This document shows, piece after piece, positions 47,486 through 56,250 of a stretch of 64,000 bases of DNA. The stretch covers positions 1 through 64,000 of the forward strand of contig CAJMHW010000002.1 of assembly GCA_905213325.1 (NCBI GenBank), read 5' to 3'. The translations under genes were made by a program, and so were the position numbers. This stretch comes from Collinsella aerofaciens (GTDB taxonomy: Bacteria; Actinomycetota; Coriobacteriia; Coriobacteriales; Coriobacteriaceae). Below the pieces are notes generated by a model. That model saw nothing but the letters and a program-made list of their open reading frames with translations, did no database searches and had not been told where the DNA came from. How positions within the stretch are numbered: the stretch's first letter is position 1; the number at the start of each line of letters is the position of its first letter.

Positions 47486-49008
47486 TGGCGTTCGAGACGT
47501 TTGCCGTTCACGCGGCCTGCATCCGCGGCGTCGAGGCGATTCCCGTCACGGTCGAGGTCTCGCTTGCCGGCGGCGTTCCGGGCATCCAGATGCTCGGCAT
47601 ACCGAGTATGGAGGTGATGGAGTCGCGCGGTCGTATTCGCTGCGCGATGCGCTCCGCCGGGTTCGAGATCCCGCGCTCGGGCATTACGGTCAACCTGGCG
47701 CCCGGCGATATTCGCAAGACCGGTAGCGGCTTTGATCTGCCCATCGCCATCGCGGTTCTAGCGGCCGATGGTCAGATTCCCCGCGACAACCTCGCTCGCT
47801 GCCTTATCGCAGGTGAGCTTGGTCTGGACGGTACGGTGCTTCCCGTCAAGGGCGAGGTGGCGTTTCAGCTATTGGCTCGCGACATGGGGCTGTCTTTTAT
47901 CGCCGGCAGGTCCGACCAGCATGTGCCACTCGCGGGCGTAGATTGCGGCTTTATCGACCATCTGTCTCAGCTTGCTCACGGCATGGGCGATGCCGCACGG
48001 CACTACTTGGATTCCGAGGGTGTCGAGGCGACCTTTGAGCCCGAGCTCGACTATGCAGACGTGCTGGGGCAGGAAGTCGCTAAACGCGGCATGGCGCTTG
48101 CGGCGGCAGGAGAACTCGGCTTGCTCATGATCGGGTCTCCGGGATCGGGCAAGACGATGCTTGCGCGCCGTATGACCGGCATCCTGCCCGAGCTTTCCGT
48201 TGAGGATCAGCAGGAGGCACTGTGCATCCATTCGGTCTTGGGCGAGAACATCGATGGCTTATTGGCAGGTCATCGGCCGTTTCGAAGCCCCCATCACAGT
48301 ATTTCGACCGCAGGCCTTATCGGCGGCGGGCGCCCGGTGCACCCGGGTGAGATCAGCCTTGCTCATGGCGGCGTGCTCTTTTTGGACGAGCTTGCCGAGT
48401 TTCCCACTGGCGTGCTGCAGACGCTGCGTCAGCCCATCGAGCGCGGCTACGTGAGGATCGTACGCGTCGACGGGGCTTTTACCTTCCCGTCGCGCTTTCA
48501 GCTGCTGGCTGCGAGCAATCCCTGCCCCTGCGGCTTTTTGGGCGATCGCGAGGTGCCGTGTCGCTGCTCGGCGGCGATGGTCGAGCGCTATCGGTCTAAA
48601 CTGCGCGGTCCTTTGGCCGACCGTATCGACATGATGATCGATGTGACCCGTCCCGACCCTCAAGTGATTATCGAGGGTGCGGAGGGCATGTCGTCGGCCG
48701 AGTTACGTGACTACGTTGTGCGCGGTCGCGCCTTTCGCGCTTGGCGCGAATCCCGCATGGACGATGCGGATGCCGAGGCCGAGGATGACGAGACTCGGTC
48801 CATTGACGGCGTCGTTTCGACCTTTGAGCTCGATGATGCGGCGGAGAAGTGTGTGCTCGGCCTGTCGAAGCGCACGCATCTCACAGGGCGTGGCATCGTG
48901 CGCCTTGTTCGCATTGCGCGCACGATCGCAGATGTCGCCGAGAGCGAGCAGGTGACGCAGGACCACGTGCTCGAGGCGGCGATGTACCAGGGAAGGAGGG
49001 ACCAATGA
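47485..49008 (+). CDS. comM: Mg-chelatase-like AAA ATPase ComM/YifB
   Basis: The 507-residue protein has an N-terminal ChlI-like domain (VEVSLAGGVPGIQMLGIP), a AAA core with Walker A GSPGSGKTMLARR, the HHSISTAGLIGGGRPVHPGEISLAHGGVLFLDEL Walker B block and a C-terminal region. ComM is a branch-migration helicase in natural transformation. The start at ATG 47485 overlaps the yraN stop by one base. It overlaps dprA. Confidence 0.93.
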   Translation: MAFETFAVHAACIRGVEAIPVTVEVSLAGGVPGIQMLGIPSMEVMESRGRIRCAMRSAGFEIPRSGITVNLAPGDIRKTGSGFDLPIAIAVLAADGQIPRDNLARCLIAGELGLDGTVLPVKGEVAFQLLARDMGLSFIAGRSDQHVPLAGVDCGFIDHLSQLAHGMGDAARHYLDSEGVEATFEPELDYADVLGQEVAKRGMALAAAGELGLLMIGSPGSGKTMLARRMTGILPELSVEDQQEALCIHSVLGENIDGLLAGHRPFRSPHHSISTAGLIGGGRPVHPGEISLAHGGVLFLDELAEFPTGVLQTLRQPIERGYVRIVRVDGAFTFPSRFQLLAASNPCPCGFLGDREVPCRCSAAMVERYRSKLRGPLADRIDMMIDVTRPDPQVIIEGAEGMSSAELRDYVVRGRAFRAWRESRMDDADAEAEDDETRSIDGVVSTFELDDAAEKCVLGLSKRTHLTGRGIVRLVRIARTIADVAESEQVTQDHVLEAAMYQGRRDQ

Positions 49009-49940
49009 TGGCCGAGGGGACCTTTGAGCTGCATCCAGGTGATGCGTTGTATCCCGAGACCGTTTTGGAGCTTTCTGATGTACCTCAGACGCTCTATGTG
49101 CGCGGCAACCCCGAGGCGCTTTCGACGCCCGCGCTCTCCATCATCGGTGCGCGAAAGGCCTCGCCGTATGGTCTTGCCGTGGCAGAGCTTGCGGCGAAGG
49201 TGGCGGTTGAGGCGGGAGTGACGGTAGTTTCGGGCGGTGCGGTCGGTTGTGACCAGGCCTCGGGTTGGGCTGCGGTCAACGCCGGCGGCAAACACGTCGT
49301 GGTGCTGGGGACGGGCGCCGACGTGGTCTACCCGCGTTCGAGCGCGGGGCTTATTACGCGCACGCTCGATACGGGCGGCGCGGTCGTGTCGATCTCTCCG
49401 TGGGGCATGGGTCCGCGCAAGTTTGCCTTTCCGCGTCGCAATCGCGTGATCGCGGCCCTGTCGCAAGCCCTCTTTGTATCCGAGGCGGGTATGCCTTCCG
49501 GGACGTTTTCTACAGCCGAGGCTGCTATGGATTTGGGGCGCGAACTTCTTGCCGTGCCGGGGTCGATCCTATCGCCCGAGTCGCGTGGCACGAATTACCT
49601 CATTGCGAACGGTGCCTGCTGCATTGTCGACGAGGAGTCCATCGAGATGGCTATCTCTCGCATATACGGCACCCTGCGCTACTCGCGCCCCGATGCTCCC
49701 GGCATTGCCGACCTGAATCCAACACAGCAGACCGTGATGCATGCGCTCATCGCCTCTCCGCTCAAGGTCGACGACATCGCGGCGCTCGTCTCACTCGATG
49801 CTGTCGGCGTACTCAAACTCTTGGGTTCGCTTGAACTCGAGGGCCTTATCGAGCGCATGATGGATGGAAGGTATGCGCCCTCCAAGTTTGCCCTTCACGC
49901 CCAGACGCCCTTCGGTCACAATGGAAAACGTGTCAATTAG
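49005..49940 (+). CDS. dprA: DNA processing protein DprA
   Basis: The 311-residue protein loads RecA on incoming single-stranded DNA. The Rossmann-like core shows SIIGARKASPYGL, VSGGAVGCDQASG and FPRRNRVIAALS, all DprA marks. It lacks the usual N-terminal SAM-like domain but has a C-terminal winged-helix region (~245-295). It overlaps the comM stop by 4 bases (ATG 49005; ATG 49008 is an equal alternative). Confidence 0.93.
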   Translation: MMAEGTFELHPGDALYPETVLELSDVPQTLYVRGNPEALSTPALSIIGARKASPYGLAVAELAAKVAVEAGVTVVSGGAVGCDQASGWAAVNAGGKHVVVLGTGADVVYPRSSAGLITRTLDTGGAVVSISPWGMGPRKFAFPRRNRVIAALSQALFVSEAGMPSGTFSTAEAAMDLGRELLAVPGSILSPESRGTNYLIANGACCIVDEESIEMAISRIYGTLRYSRPDAPGIADLNPTQQTVMHALIASPLKVDDIAALVSLDAVGVLKLLGSLELEGLIERMMDGRYAPSKFALHAQTPFGHNGKRVN

Positions 49941-49954
49941 AAAGGTGTTTGCAG

Positions 49955-51292
49955 ATGCAGTTCGATCAGGTGACGGTTATCGGTGGCGGTCTGGCGGGTT
50001 CGGAATGCGCGATCCAGCTGGCAGACCGCGGGTTTGCCGTAAAGCTGTGCGAGATGCGCCCCCAGGTGAGCTCCCCGGCTCACCATACCGATCACCTGGC
50101 AGAGCTCGTCTGCTCCAATTCGTTTAAGTCGACCCGTCCGGATTCCGCGGCTGGTTTGCTGAAGGCCGAGCTTGAGCGCATGGGTTCAGTCCTGCTCGAC
50201 TGCGCCCATCGCGCTGCTGTTCCCGCTGGTGGCGCCCTGGCGGTCGACCGTGTTACATTCTCCGAGCTCGTCGAGGCTGAGGTTGCCGCCCGCCCCAATA
50301 TCGAGGTCGTTCACGGCGAGGTCACCCAGATCCCCGAGGGCCACGTGGTCATTGCCGCGGGCCCGCTGTGTTCACCGGCGCTGAGCGAAGAGGTCATGAA
50401 GCTCGTCGGTGGCGACGCCCTTGCGTTCTTCGATGCCGCGGCGCCGATCGTCGATGCCTCCACGCTCGATATGGACGTGCTGTTTTCGCAGTCGCGCTAC
50501 GAGGAGCAGGGGAGCGGCGACTATCTCAACGCTCCGCTCAACAAGGAGGAGTACGAGGCCTTTATCGAGGCGCTCACCACGGCCGACCGCGTGGTGCTCA
50601 AGGACTTTGAGGGCGGCGATCTGTTCCAGGCCTGCCAGCCTGCCGAGGAGGTTGCGCGCACCGGCAAGGACGCCATTCGCTTTGGCGCCATGAAGCCCGT
50701 CGGCCTCACCGACCCGCGTACCGGACGTCGCCCTTGGGCGGCGATTCAGCTGCGTGCCGAGAACAAGGAGAAGACCGCCTATAACCTGGTGGGCTTCCAG
50801 ACCAACCTGACCTTTGGCGAGCAGAAGCGCGTCTTCCATATGGTGCCGGGCCTGGAGAACGCTGAGTTCTTCCGCTACGGTGTCATGCACCGCAATACCT
50901 TTGTCGACGCCCCGCACGTGCTCGATGGCACCTTTGCCGTGCCCGGTACCGGCGTGCGCCTGGCCGGTCAGATCACCGGCACCGAGGGGTACATGGAAGC
51001 CGTGGCGACCGGTCTGCTCGCGGCGCTCAACACCTATGCAGAGGCTATCGGCGCCGCGGGCGTCGAGTTGCCGCGTGTGGGCGCCCTGGGTGCGCTCGTG
51101 GGCTATGCGACCGATCCTGCCACCGTGGGCTATCAGCCCATGCATGTCAACTTTGGCCTGGTGCCGCCACTCGAGGATGGTAAGCGCCGCAGCAAGCGCG
51201 ACCGCTACCAGGCCTATGCGGACCGTGCGCTTGAGGCCCTTGATGCCTATCTGGCCACTCGCCCCGATCTGTTTGGAGGCGACCGGTCATAG
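49955..51292 (+). CDS. trmFO: Folate-dependent tRNA(uracil-54,C5)-methyltransferase TrmFO
   Basis: The 445-residue flavoprotein makes m5U54 using methylenetetrahydrofolate. FAD-binding marks are VTVIGGGLAGSECAIQLADRG and the EMRP, ELVCSNSFKS and GQITGTEGYMEA blocks typical of TrmFO (former Gid). ATG 49955 has an AAAGG site; a TTG six bases earlier is less likely. Its stop codon overlaps the start of xerC. Confidence 0.96.
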   Translation: MQFDQVTVIGGGLAGSECAIQLADRGFAVKLCEMRPQVSSPAHHTDHLAELVCSNSFKSTRPDSAAGLLKAELERMGSVLLDCAHRAAVPAGGALAVDRVTFSELVEAEVAARPNIEVVHGEVTQIPEGHVVIAAGPLCSPALSEEVMKLVGGDALAFFDAAAPIVDASTLDMDVLFSQSRYEEQGSGDYLNAPLNKEEYEAFIEALTTADRVVLKDFEGGDLFQACQPAEEVARTGKDAIRFGAMKPVGLTDPRTGRRPWAAIQLRAENKEKTAYNLVGFQTNLTFGEQKRVFHMVPGLENAEFFRYGVMHRNTFVDAPHVLDGTFAVPGTGVRLAGQITGTEGYMEAVATGLLAALNTYAEAIGAAGVELPRVGALGALVGYATDPATVGYQPMHVNFGLVPPLEDGKRRSKRDRYQAYADRALEALDAYLATRPDLFGGDRS

Positions 51293-52209
51293 CCTTTGAC
51301 CTGTACGATGCCGTCGACTCGTTTATCGCCTATATCGCACGTGTCGAGGGACTTTCTCCCAACACGGTGACGGCCTATGGCTCGAGGCTGGAGCGCTTTG
51401 CTTCCTGGTGCGAGCGCGAGGATATCGATGCTTTCGCTGCCGACGTGCGCACCATTCGTTGCTATCTTGCCGAGCTTTCGCGTGAGCAGGTGGCTCCCCG
51501 AACGCTTGCGGCGCACCTGTCGGCTATCCGATCTCTCTATCGCTGGATGGCTGCCGAGGGGATTGTCGAGGGCGATGCGGTCTCGGCGATCGCATCGCCC
51601 AAGCTGCCGCGTGACCTGCCGGGCGTCCTTACGTCCCAGCAGATCGAGGCGCTCCTCAAAGCCCCCGATACCTCAACACCCGCGGGACTGCGCGATGCGG
51701 CGATGCTCGAGCTGCTCTATGCCTCGGGCGCTCGTATCTCTGAGCTCGCAGCACTCAATGTGGAGTCTATCGCTTGGTCCGAACGCACGTTGCGCCTGTG
51801 GGGCAAGGGGGGCAAAGAACGTATCGTCCCCCTGTATCGTCGTGCACTCGAGGTGACGCGCCTCTATATTGAGGAAGGGAGGCCGGAGTTGCTCGCTCAG
51901 GCAAAGCGCCGTGACCTCGCTACCGGGCCGCATCCGCTGCTTATATCGGCGCGCGGCAATCGCATGAGCGCCGCCATGCTCCGGCGGCGGTTCCATATGC
52001 TGGCGACGCTCGCCGGCATTCCGGCCGACATCGCCCCGCATGCGATGCGCCATACCTTTGCGACCGACTTGCTCGAGGGCGGTGCGGACCTGCGCTCGGT
52101 CCAAGAGCTGCTGGGTCATGCGAGCCTGTCCACGACGCAGATCTACACGCATCTCACACCCGATCGGCTCAAACGCGCCGTGGCTCAAGCCCATCCCCGC
52201 GGCGAATAG
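51289..52209 (+). CDS. xerC: Tyrosine recombinase XerC/XerD, apparent ATA start
   Basis: The 306-residue recombinase resolves chromosome dimers. The N-terminal SAM-like domain (FIAYIARVEGLSPNTVTAYG) is encoded from about 51289, and the catalytic domain has R of ASGARISELAAL, HAMRHTFAT and LGHASLSTTQIYTH with the catalytic Tyr. No ATG, GTG or TTG occurs in frame between the preceding stop-side region and GTG 51367, and starting there would delete the first 26 residues of the conserved domain. An ATA at 51289, overlapping the trmFO TAG, has a GGAGG site 9 bases upstream. XerC versus XerD cannot be settled here. Confidence 0.9.
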   Translation: MAFDLYDAVDSFIAYIARVEGLSPNTVTAYGSRLERFASWCEREDIDAFAADVRTIRCYLAELSREQVAPRTLAAHLSAIRSLYRWMAAEGIVEGDAVSAIASPKLPRDLPGVLTSQQIEALLKAPDTSTPAGLRDAAMLELLYASGARISELAALNVESIAWSERTLRLWGKGGKERIVPLYRRALEVTRLYIEEGRPELLAQAKRRDLATGPHPLLISARGNRMSAAMLRRRFHMLATLAGIPADIAPHAMRHTFATDLLEGGADLRSVQELLGHASLSTTQIYTHLTPDRLKRAVAQAHPRGE

Positions 52210-52258
52210 TGGCTGGGACGTCCCGCGTCGCACTCAGGTGTGTGGTTTTGATTGCGGG

Positions 52259-52287
52259 TTGGCAGGAAGATGCATTCCTGCTATCAT
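52259..52287 (+). promoter_or_regulatory. Promoter of rpsB-tsf
   Basis: TTGGCA (52259-52264) and TATCAT (52282-52287) are 17 bases apart, 142 bases upstream of the rpsB start. The leader in between holds an inverted CCCGG/CCGGG pair (near 52349 and 52374) and may carry S2 autoregulation. Confidence 0.65.
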
Positions 52288-52428
52288 TCATCGGGTTGCT
52301 TCACGGCAACATGTTTTTATCACGCACGCGCGGCTACTTCATACCGTGGTGCCCGGGCTTTGGTAGCACATGTCCGGGTTGGTTTTGGAGGATGACCCCG
52401 CGCGGAGGCAAACCACAGGAGGTTTAAC

Positions 52429-53157
52429 ATGGCTACCAAGATTAATATCCGCACCCTGCTCGAGGCCGGCTGCCACTTCGGTCACCAGACCCGTCGCTGG
52501 AACCCCAAGATGAAGCCGTTCATCTTCGGTGAGCGCAACGGCATCTACATCCTCGACCTCAAGCAGACCATCCTCGACGCCGACCAGGCCTACACCTTCG
52601 TCAAGAACGTCGCCAAGGGCGGCAACGTGCTGTTCGTCGGCACCAAGAAGCAGGCTCAGGAGGCCGTCAAGAACGCTGCTGAGCGCGCTAACATGCCTTA
52701 CATCAACCAGCGTTGGCTCGGCGGTATGCTGACCAACTTCGTCACCATCCGCTCCCGCATCAACCGCATGGAGGAGCTCGAGGCCATGGTCGAGGACGGT
52801 CGCATGGCTGTTCTGCCCAAGAAGGAGCAGGCTGTTCTCGGCAAGGAGCTCACCAAGCTCCAGACCAACCTCGGTGGCGCCCGCGACATGAAGGGTCTGC
52901 CCCAGGCTCTCTTCGTCATCGACACCAAGCGCGAGGAGAACGCCATCAAGGAGGCTCAGCGCCTGAACATCCCCGTCGTCGCCCTGATCGACACCAACTC
53001 CGATCCCGACGAGGTCGAGTACGGCATCCCCTGCAACGATGACGCTATCTCCGCTGTCACCCTTATGTGCGAGCTCATGGCTGACGCCTGCCTCGCTGGC
53101 TCCGGCAAGGAGCAGGTCTCCGAGGCCGAGATGGCCGCTGAGCCCAAGGCCGAGTAA
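52429..53157 (+). CDS. rpsB: 30S ribosomal protein S2
   Basis: The 242-residue protein has the S2 start LLEAGCHFGHQTRRWNPKM, NQRWLGGMLTNF and the DTNSDPDEVEYGIPCNDDAI block. AGGAGG lies 7 bases before the ATG. A Glu-rich tail ends it. It is followed by tsf in the conserved order. Confidence 0.98.
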   Translation: MATKINIRTLLEAGCHFGHQTRRWNPKMKPFIFGERNGIYILDLKQTILDADQAYTFVKNVAKGGNVLFVGTKKQAQEAVKNAAERANMPYINQRWLGGMLTNFVTIRSRINRMEELEAMVEDGRMAVLPKKEQAVLGKELTKLQTNLGGARDMKGLPQALFVIDTKREENAIKEAQRLNIPVVALIDTNSDPDEVEYGIPCNDDAISAVTLMCELMADACLAGSGKEQVSEAEMAAEPKAE

Positions 53158-53202
53158 ATCAGTCTTAGTTAATTCTTTTTCATCTCTTTGAAAGGAACCA
53201 CA

Positions 53203-54072
53203 ATGGCCCAGATTACCGCCGCTATGGTCAAGCAGCTCCGCGAGATGACCGACTCCCCGATGATGGAGTGCAAGAAAGCTCTCGTCGAGGCTGACGGCGA
53301 CATGGACGCCGCTGTCGACGTTCTGCGTAAGAACGGCCTTGCCAAGGCTGCCAAGAAGGCTGGCCGTGAGACCAACGAGGGCGCTGTCGCCGCGTTCGTC
53401 TCCGAGGATGGCAAGACCGGCGCTCTGCTCGAGCTCTCCTGCGAGACCGACTTCGTTGGCTCCAACGCCAAGTTCACCGGCTTTGCTTCCAAGGTCGCTG
53501 AGGTTGTCGCTACCTCCGAGCCTGCTGACGTCGACGCTCTGCTCGAGAAGCCGATGGGCGAGGAGACCGTTTCCTCCGAGCTCACCGAGATGATTCACAT
53601 CATGGGCGAGAACATGAAGATTTCCCGCTTCGCCGCCCGTAAGGCCGAGAACGGCGCTCTCGCTTCTTACATCCACATGGGTGGTAAGATCGGCGTCCTC
53701 GTCGAGTTCGCTTTCGAGAAGGCCGAGACCGCTCAGGCTGAGTCCTTCAAGACCTTCGCTCACGACGTTGCCCTTCAGGTTGCCGCCGTTGCCCCGATCT
53801 GCGCTACCCGCGATCAGGTTCCGGCCGAGACCGTCGAGCACGAGAAGCAGATCTACATGGCTCAGGCTGCCGAGTCCGGCAAGCCCGAGGCTATCCAGGA
53901 GAAGATGGCTGTCGGCCGTCTGGAGAAGTTCTACAAGCAGTCCGTGCTCACCGAGCAGGAGTTCATCAAGGACAGCTCCCTCACCATCAAGAAGTACGCT
54001 GAGCAGGTCTCCAAGGAGCTCGGCGACACCATTACCGTCGTTGCCTTTGACCGTCTGGTCCGTGGCGAGTAA
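53203..54072 (+). CDS. tsf: Elongation factor Ts
   Basis: The 289-residue guanine exchange factor for EF-Tu starts AQITAAMVKQLREMTDSPMMECKKAL, followed by the ELSCETDFVGSNAKF core (TDFV motif). ATG 53203 has GAAAGGA upstream; a longer start at 53188 is not supported. It forms a two-gene operon with rpsB. Confidence 0.98.
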   Translation: MAQITAAMVKQLREMTDSPMMECKKALVEADGDMDAAVDVLRKNGLAKAAKKAGRETNEGAVAAFVSEDGKTGALLELSCETDFVGSNAKFTGFASKVAEVVATSEPADVDALLEKPMGEETVSSELTEMIHIMGENMKISRFAARKAENGALASYIHMGGKIGVLVEFAFEKAETAQAESFKTFAHDVALQVAAVAPICATRDQVPAETVEHEKQIYMAQAAESGKPEAIQEKMAVGRLEKFYKQSVLTEQEFIKDSSLTIKKYAEQVSKELGDTITVVAFDRLVRGE

Positions 54073-54095
54073 ATAAGCTCTTGTAGCTGGTAATG

Positions 54096-54131
54096 AGCAG
54101 GCTGTGGGTTTTACTCACAGCCTGCTTTTTC
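54096..54131 (+). terminator. Terminator after rpsB-tsf
   Basis: An 11-bp stem (54096-54106 with 54116-54126) is followed by a T run. Confidence 0.88.
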
Positions 54132-54190
54132 ATGGCTCTTCTTAGAGCCTTTGATAGAATGTTGAGAGTTCAATCTAAAGGAGGATCGCT

Positions 54191-54913
54191 TTGTCCGACA
54201 TCCGATATAAACGCGTGCTTCTTAAGCTTTCCGGCGAAGCACTGATGGGCGACGGCCAATATGGCATCGACCCCAAGGTTACCGACCATCTTGCCAAACA
54301 GGTCAAGGAGCTGCTCGCCGTTGGCCATGAGGTCGGCGTCGTTGTCGGCGGCGGCAATATTTTCCGCGGCATGGCCGGCGCTGCCGGTGGCATGGAGCGT
54401 GCTCAGGCCGACTACATGGGCATGCTGGCAACCGTTATGAACGCGCTCGCCCTGCAGGATGCCTTCGAGCATAACGATGTTCCTTGCCGCGTGATGAGCG
54501 CTATTCAGATGAACGAGATCTGCGAGCCCTATATTCGCCGTCGCGCCATCAACCACCTTTCCAAGGGCAACGTCGTTATTTTTGCCGCCGGTTCGGGCAA
54601 TCCGTACTTTACGACCGACACCGCCGCGGCTCTTCGCGCGTGCGAGATCGGCGCCGAGATTCTGATTAAAGCCACCAAGGTTGACGGCATCTACGACAAG
54701 GATCCCGTCAAGTGCGCCGATGCCGTCCGTTTTGACAAGATTACCTATCACGAGGTTCTCGTCCGCGGTCTGCAGGTTATGGATTCCACGGCTACGGCAC
54801 TGTGCCAGGACAACCGTATGCCGATTTTGGTCCTCAACATCGATGGCGAGGACACCGTCAAGCGCGCGCTTTCGGGTGAGCCCGTCGGCACGCTCGTCTA
54901 TCAGGAGGATTAA
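54191..54913 (+). CDS. pyrH: UMP kinase
   Basis: The 240-residue kinase of the amino acid kinase family makes UDP. Marks are RVLLKLSGEALMG, VVGGGNIFRG and the KVDGIYDKDPVK motif. TTG 54191 has AAAGGAGG 6 bases upstream. A TAGAAT -10-like box is at 54155. It opens the pyrH-frr-uppS-cdsA-dxr-rseP-ispG-proS run. Confidence 0.96.
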   Translation: MSDIRYKRVLLKLSGEALMGDGQYGIDPKVTDHLAKQVKELLAVGHEVGVVVGGGNIFRGMAGAAGGMERAQADYMGMLATVMNALALQDAFEHNDVPCRVMSAIQMNEICEPYIRRRAINHLSKGNVVIFAAGSGNPYFTTDTAAALRACEIGAEILIKATKVDGIYDKDPVKCADAVRFDKITYHEVLVRGLQVMDSTATALCQDNRMPILVLNIDGEDTVKRALSGEPVGTLVYQED

Positions 54914-54915
54914 GC

Positions 54916-55452
54916 ATGGCAGAGAACATCACCGCCCACATGGACAAGTCGCTCGAGTCCCTCAAGCATAACTTCTCCAAGGTCCGTACCGGCCGAGCCA
55001 ACGCTAACATTCTGTCTGACATCACCGTTGATTATTACGGTGTTCCCACGCCGGTCACGCAGGTTGCCGCCGTCAAGACCCCCGAGGCCCACATGCTGCT
55101 CATCGAGCCGTGGGACAAGGCGCTCATCAACGCTATCGTCAAGGCCATCGGCGCTTCCGATCTGGGTATTACCCCCAACTCCGATGGCACCGTCGTTCGT
55201 CTGCCGTTCCCGGCTCCCACCGAGGAGCGCCGTCGCGAGCTCGTCAAGGAGTGCCGCGAGTACGCCGAGCAGGCCAAGGTGTCTATCCGTAACATCCGTC
55301 GCGACTTCAACAACAAGCTCGAGCGCGATGAGGAGCTCACCGAGGACGATGTCCGTCGCGAGCAGGCCAAGGTCCAGAAGCACACCGATGAGTATGTCGC
55401 CAAGGTCGAGGAGCTTCTGAAGGAAAAAGAAGCCGAGGTCATGGAGATCTAA
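54916..55452 (+). CDS. frr: Ribosome recycling factor
   Basis: The 178-residue factor has MDKSLESLKHNFSKVRTGRAN, PVTQVAAVKTPEAHMLLIEPWD and a basic helical C-terminal half (RNIRRDFNNKLE). It splits post-termination ribosomes with EF-G. It begins 2 bases after pyrH. Confidence 0.97.
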   Translation: MAENITAHMDKSLESLKHNFSKVRTGRANANILSDITVDYYGVPTPVTQVAAVKTPEAHMLLIEPWDKALINAIVKAIGASDLGITPNSDGTVVRLPFPAPTEERRRELVKECREYAEQAKVSIRNIRRDFNNKLERDEELTEDDVRREQAKVQKHTDEYVAKVEELLKEKEAEVMEI

Positions 55453-55453
55453 G

Positions 55454-56248
55454 GTGCAATACGACGAGCATAAACTGGTCGAGTACTTTGCCGACGCCCC
55501 TACGGGCGTCGGTTTTTCCGACCTTGACCTCAATAACATTCCGCACCATATCTCGTGCATCATGGACGGCAACGGTCGTTGGGCCACGTCGCGCGGTCTT
55601 GCACGCACCGAGGGCCACAAGGCGGGTATTGTCTCCCTTCGCGAGATCATTACCGCCTGCGTGCGCCTGGGCGTCGACGTGCTTTCGGCCTATGCGTTTT
55701 CTACCGAAAATTGGAACCGCACGCAGCATGAGGTCAACGTCTTGATGCATCTGTTTGCTAAGACGTTCATCGACGAGCTGCCGCTTCTGAAGCGCGAAAA
55801 CGTGCGTGTTGTCTTTTTGGGTGACATTTCCGCGCTGCCCAAGAAGACCCGCGACGTTTTTGAACGCGGTCTTGCCGAGTGCGCCGATCACACCGGTATG
55901 ACGCTGGCGCTTGCCGTCAACTACGGCGCGCGTGCCGAGATTACCCGCGCTGTCCGTCAGATCGCATTCGACGCTGCCGCCGGTAAGATCGATCCTGCCG
56001 CAATTGATGACGACATGGTGGCTTCCCACCTCTATACCGCTGGCCTTCCCGATCCTGAGCTTGTGATTCGCACTTCTGGTGAGCTGCGCCTTTCGAACTA
56101 TCTGCTGTGGCAGGTGGCTTATTCCGAATTCTACGTCACCGATACCTATTGGCCCGACTTTGATCGTTGGGGCCTTGTCGACGCCATTTTGGCCTATCAG
56201 GGCCGTGACCGTAGGTTTGGTGGACTGAGCAAGACCGAGGAGGCTTAA
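55454..56248 (+). CDS. uppS: Undecaprenyl diphosphate synthase
   Basis: The 264-residue cis-prenyltransferase makes the C55 carrier for cell wall precursors. It has the ISCIMDGNGRWA motif with the catalytic Asp, the LSAYAFSTENWNR region, and ELVIRTSGELRLSNYLLWQVAYSEFY. About 30 residues precede the usual start. It begins with GTG 55454 directly after frr. Confidence 0.95.
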   Translation: MQYDEHKLVEYFADAPTGVGFSDLDLNNIPHHISCIMDGNGRWATSRGLARTEGHKAGIVSLREIITACVRLGVDVLSAYAFSTENWNRTQHEVNVLMHLFAKTFIDELPLLKRENVRVVFLGDISALPKKTRDVFERGLAECADHTGMTLALAVNYGARAEITRAVRQIAFDAAAGKIDPAAIDDDMVASHLYTAGLPDPELVIRTSGELRLSNYLLWQVAYSEFYVTDTYWPDFDRWGLVDAILAYQGRDRRFGGLSKTEEA

Positions 56249-56250
56249 TC

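Noticed and set aside
51367..52209. XerC starting at GTG 51367
   Set aside because: This would remove conserved N-terminal residues that are encoded in frame immediately upstream behind a strong binding site.
51289..52209. The tyrosine recombinase as evidence of a prophage or integrative element
   Set aside because: It sits in a housekeeping run after trmFO, has XerC/D length and motifs, and no att repeats, tRNA junction or phage genes are near.
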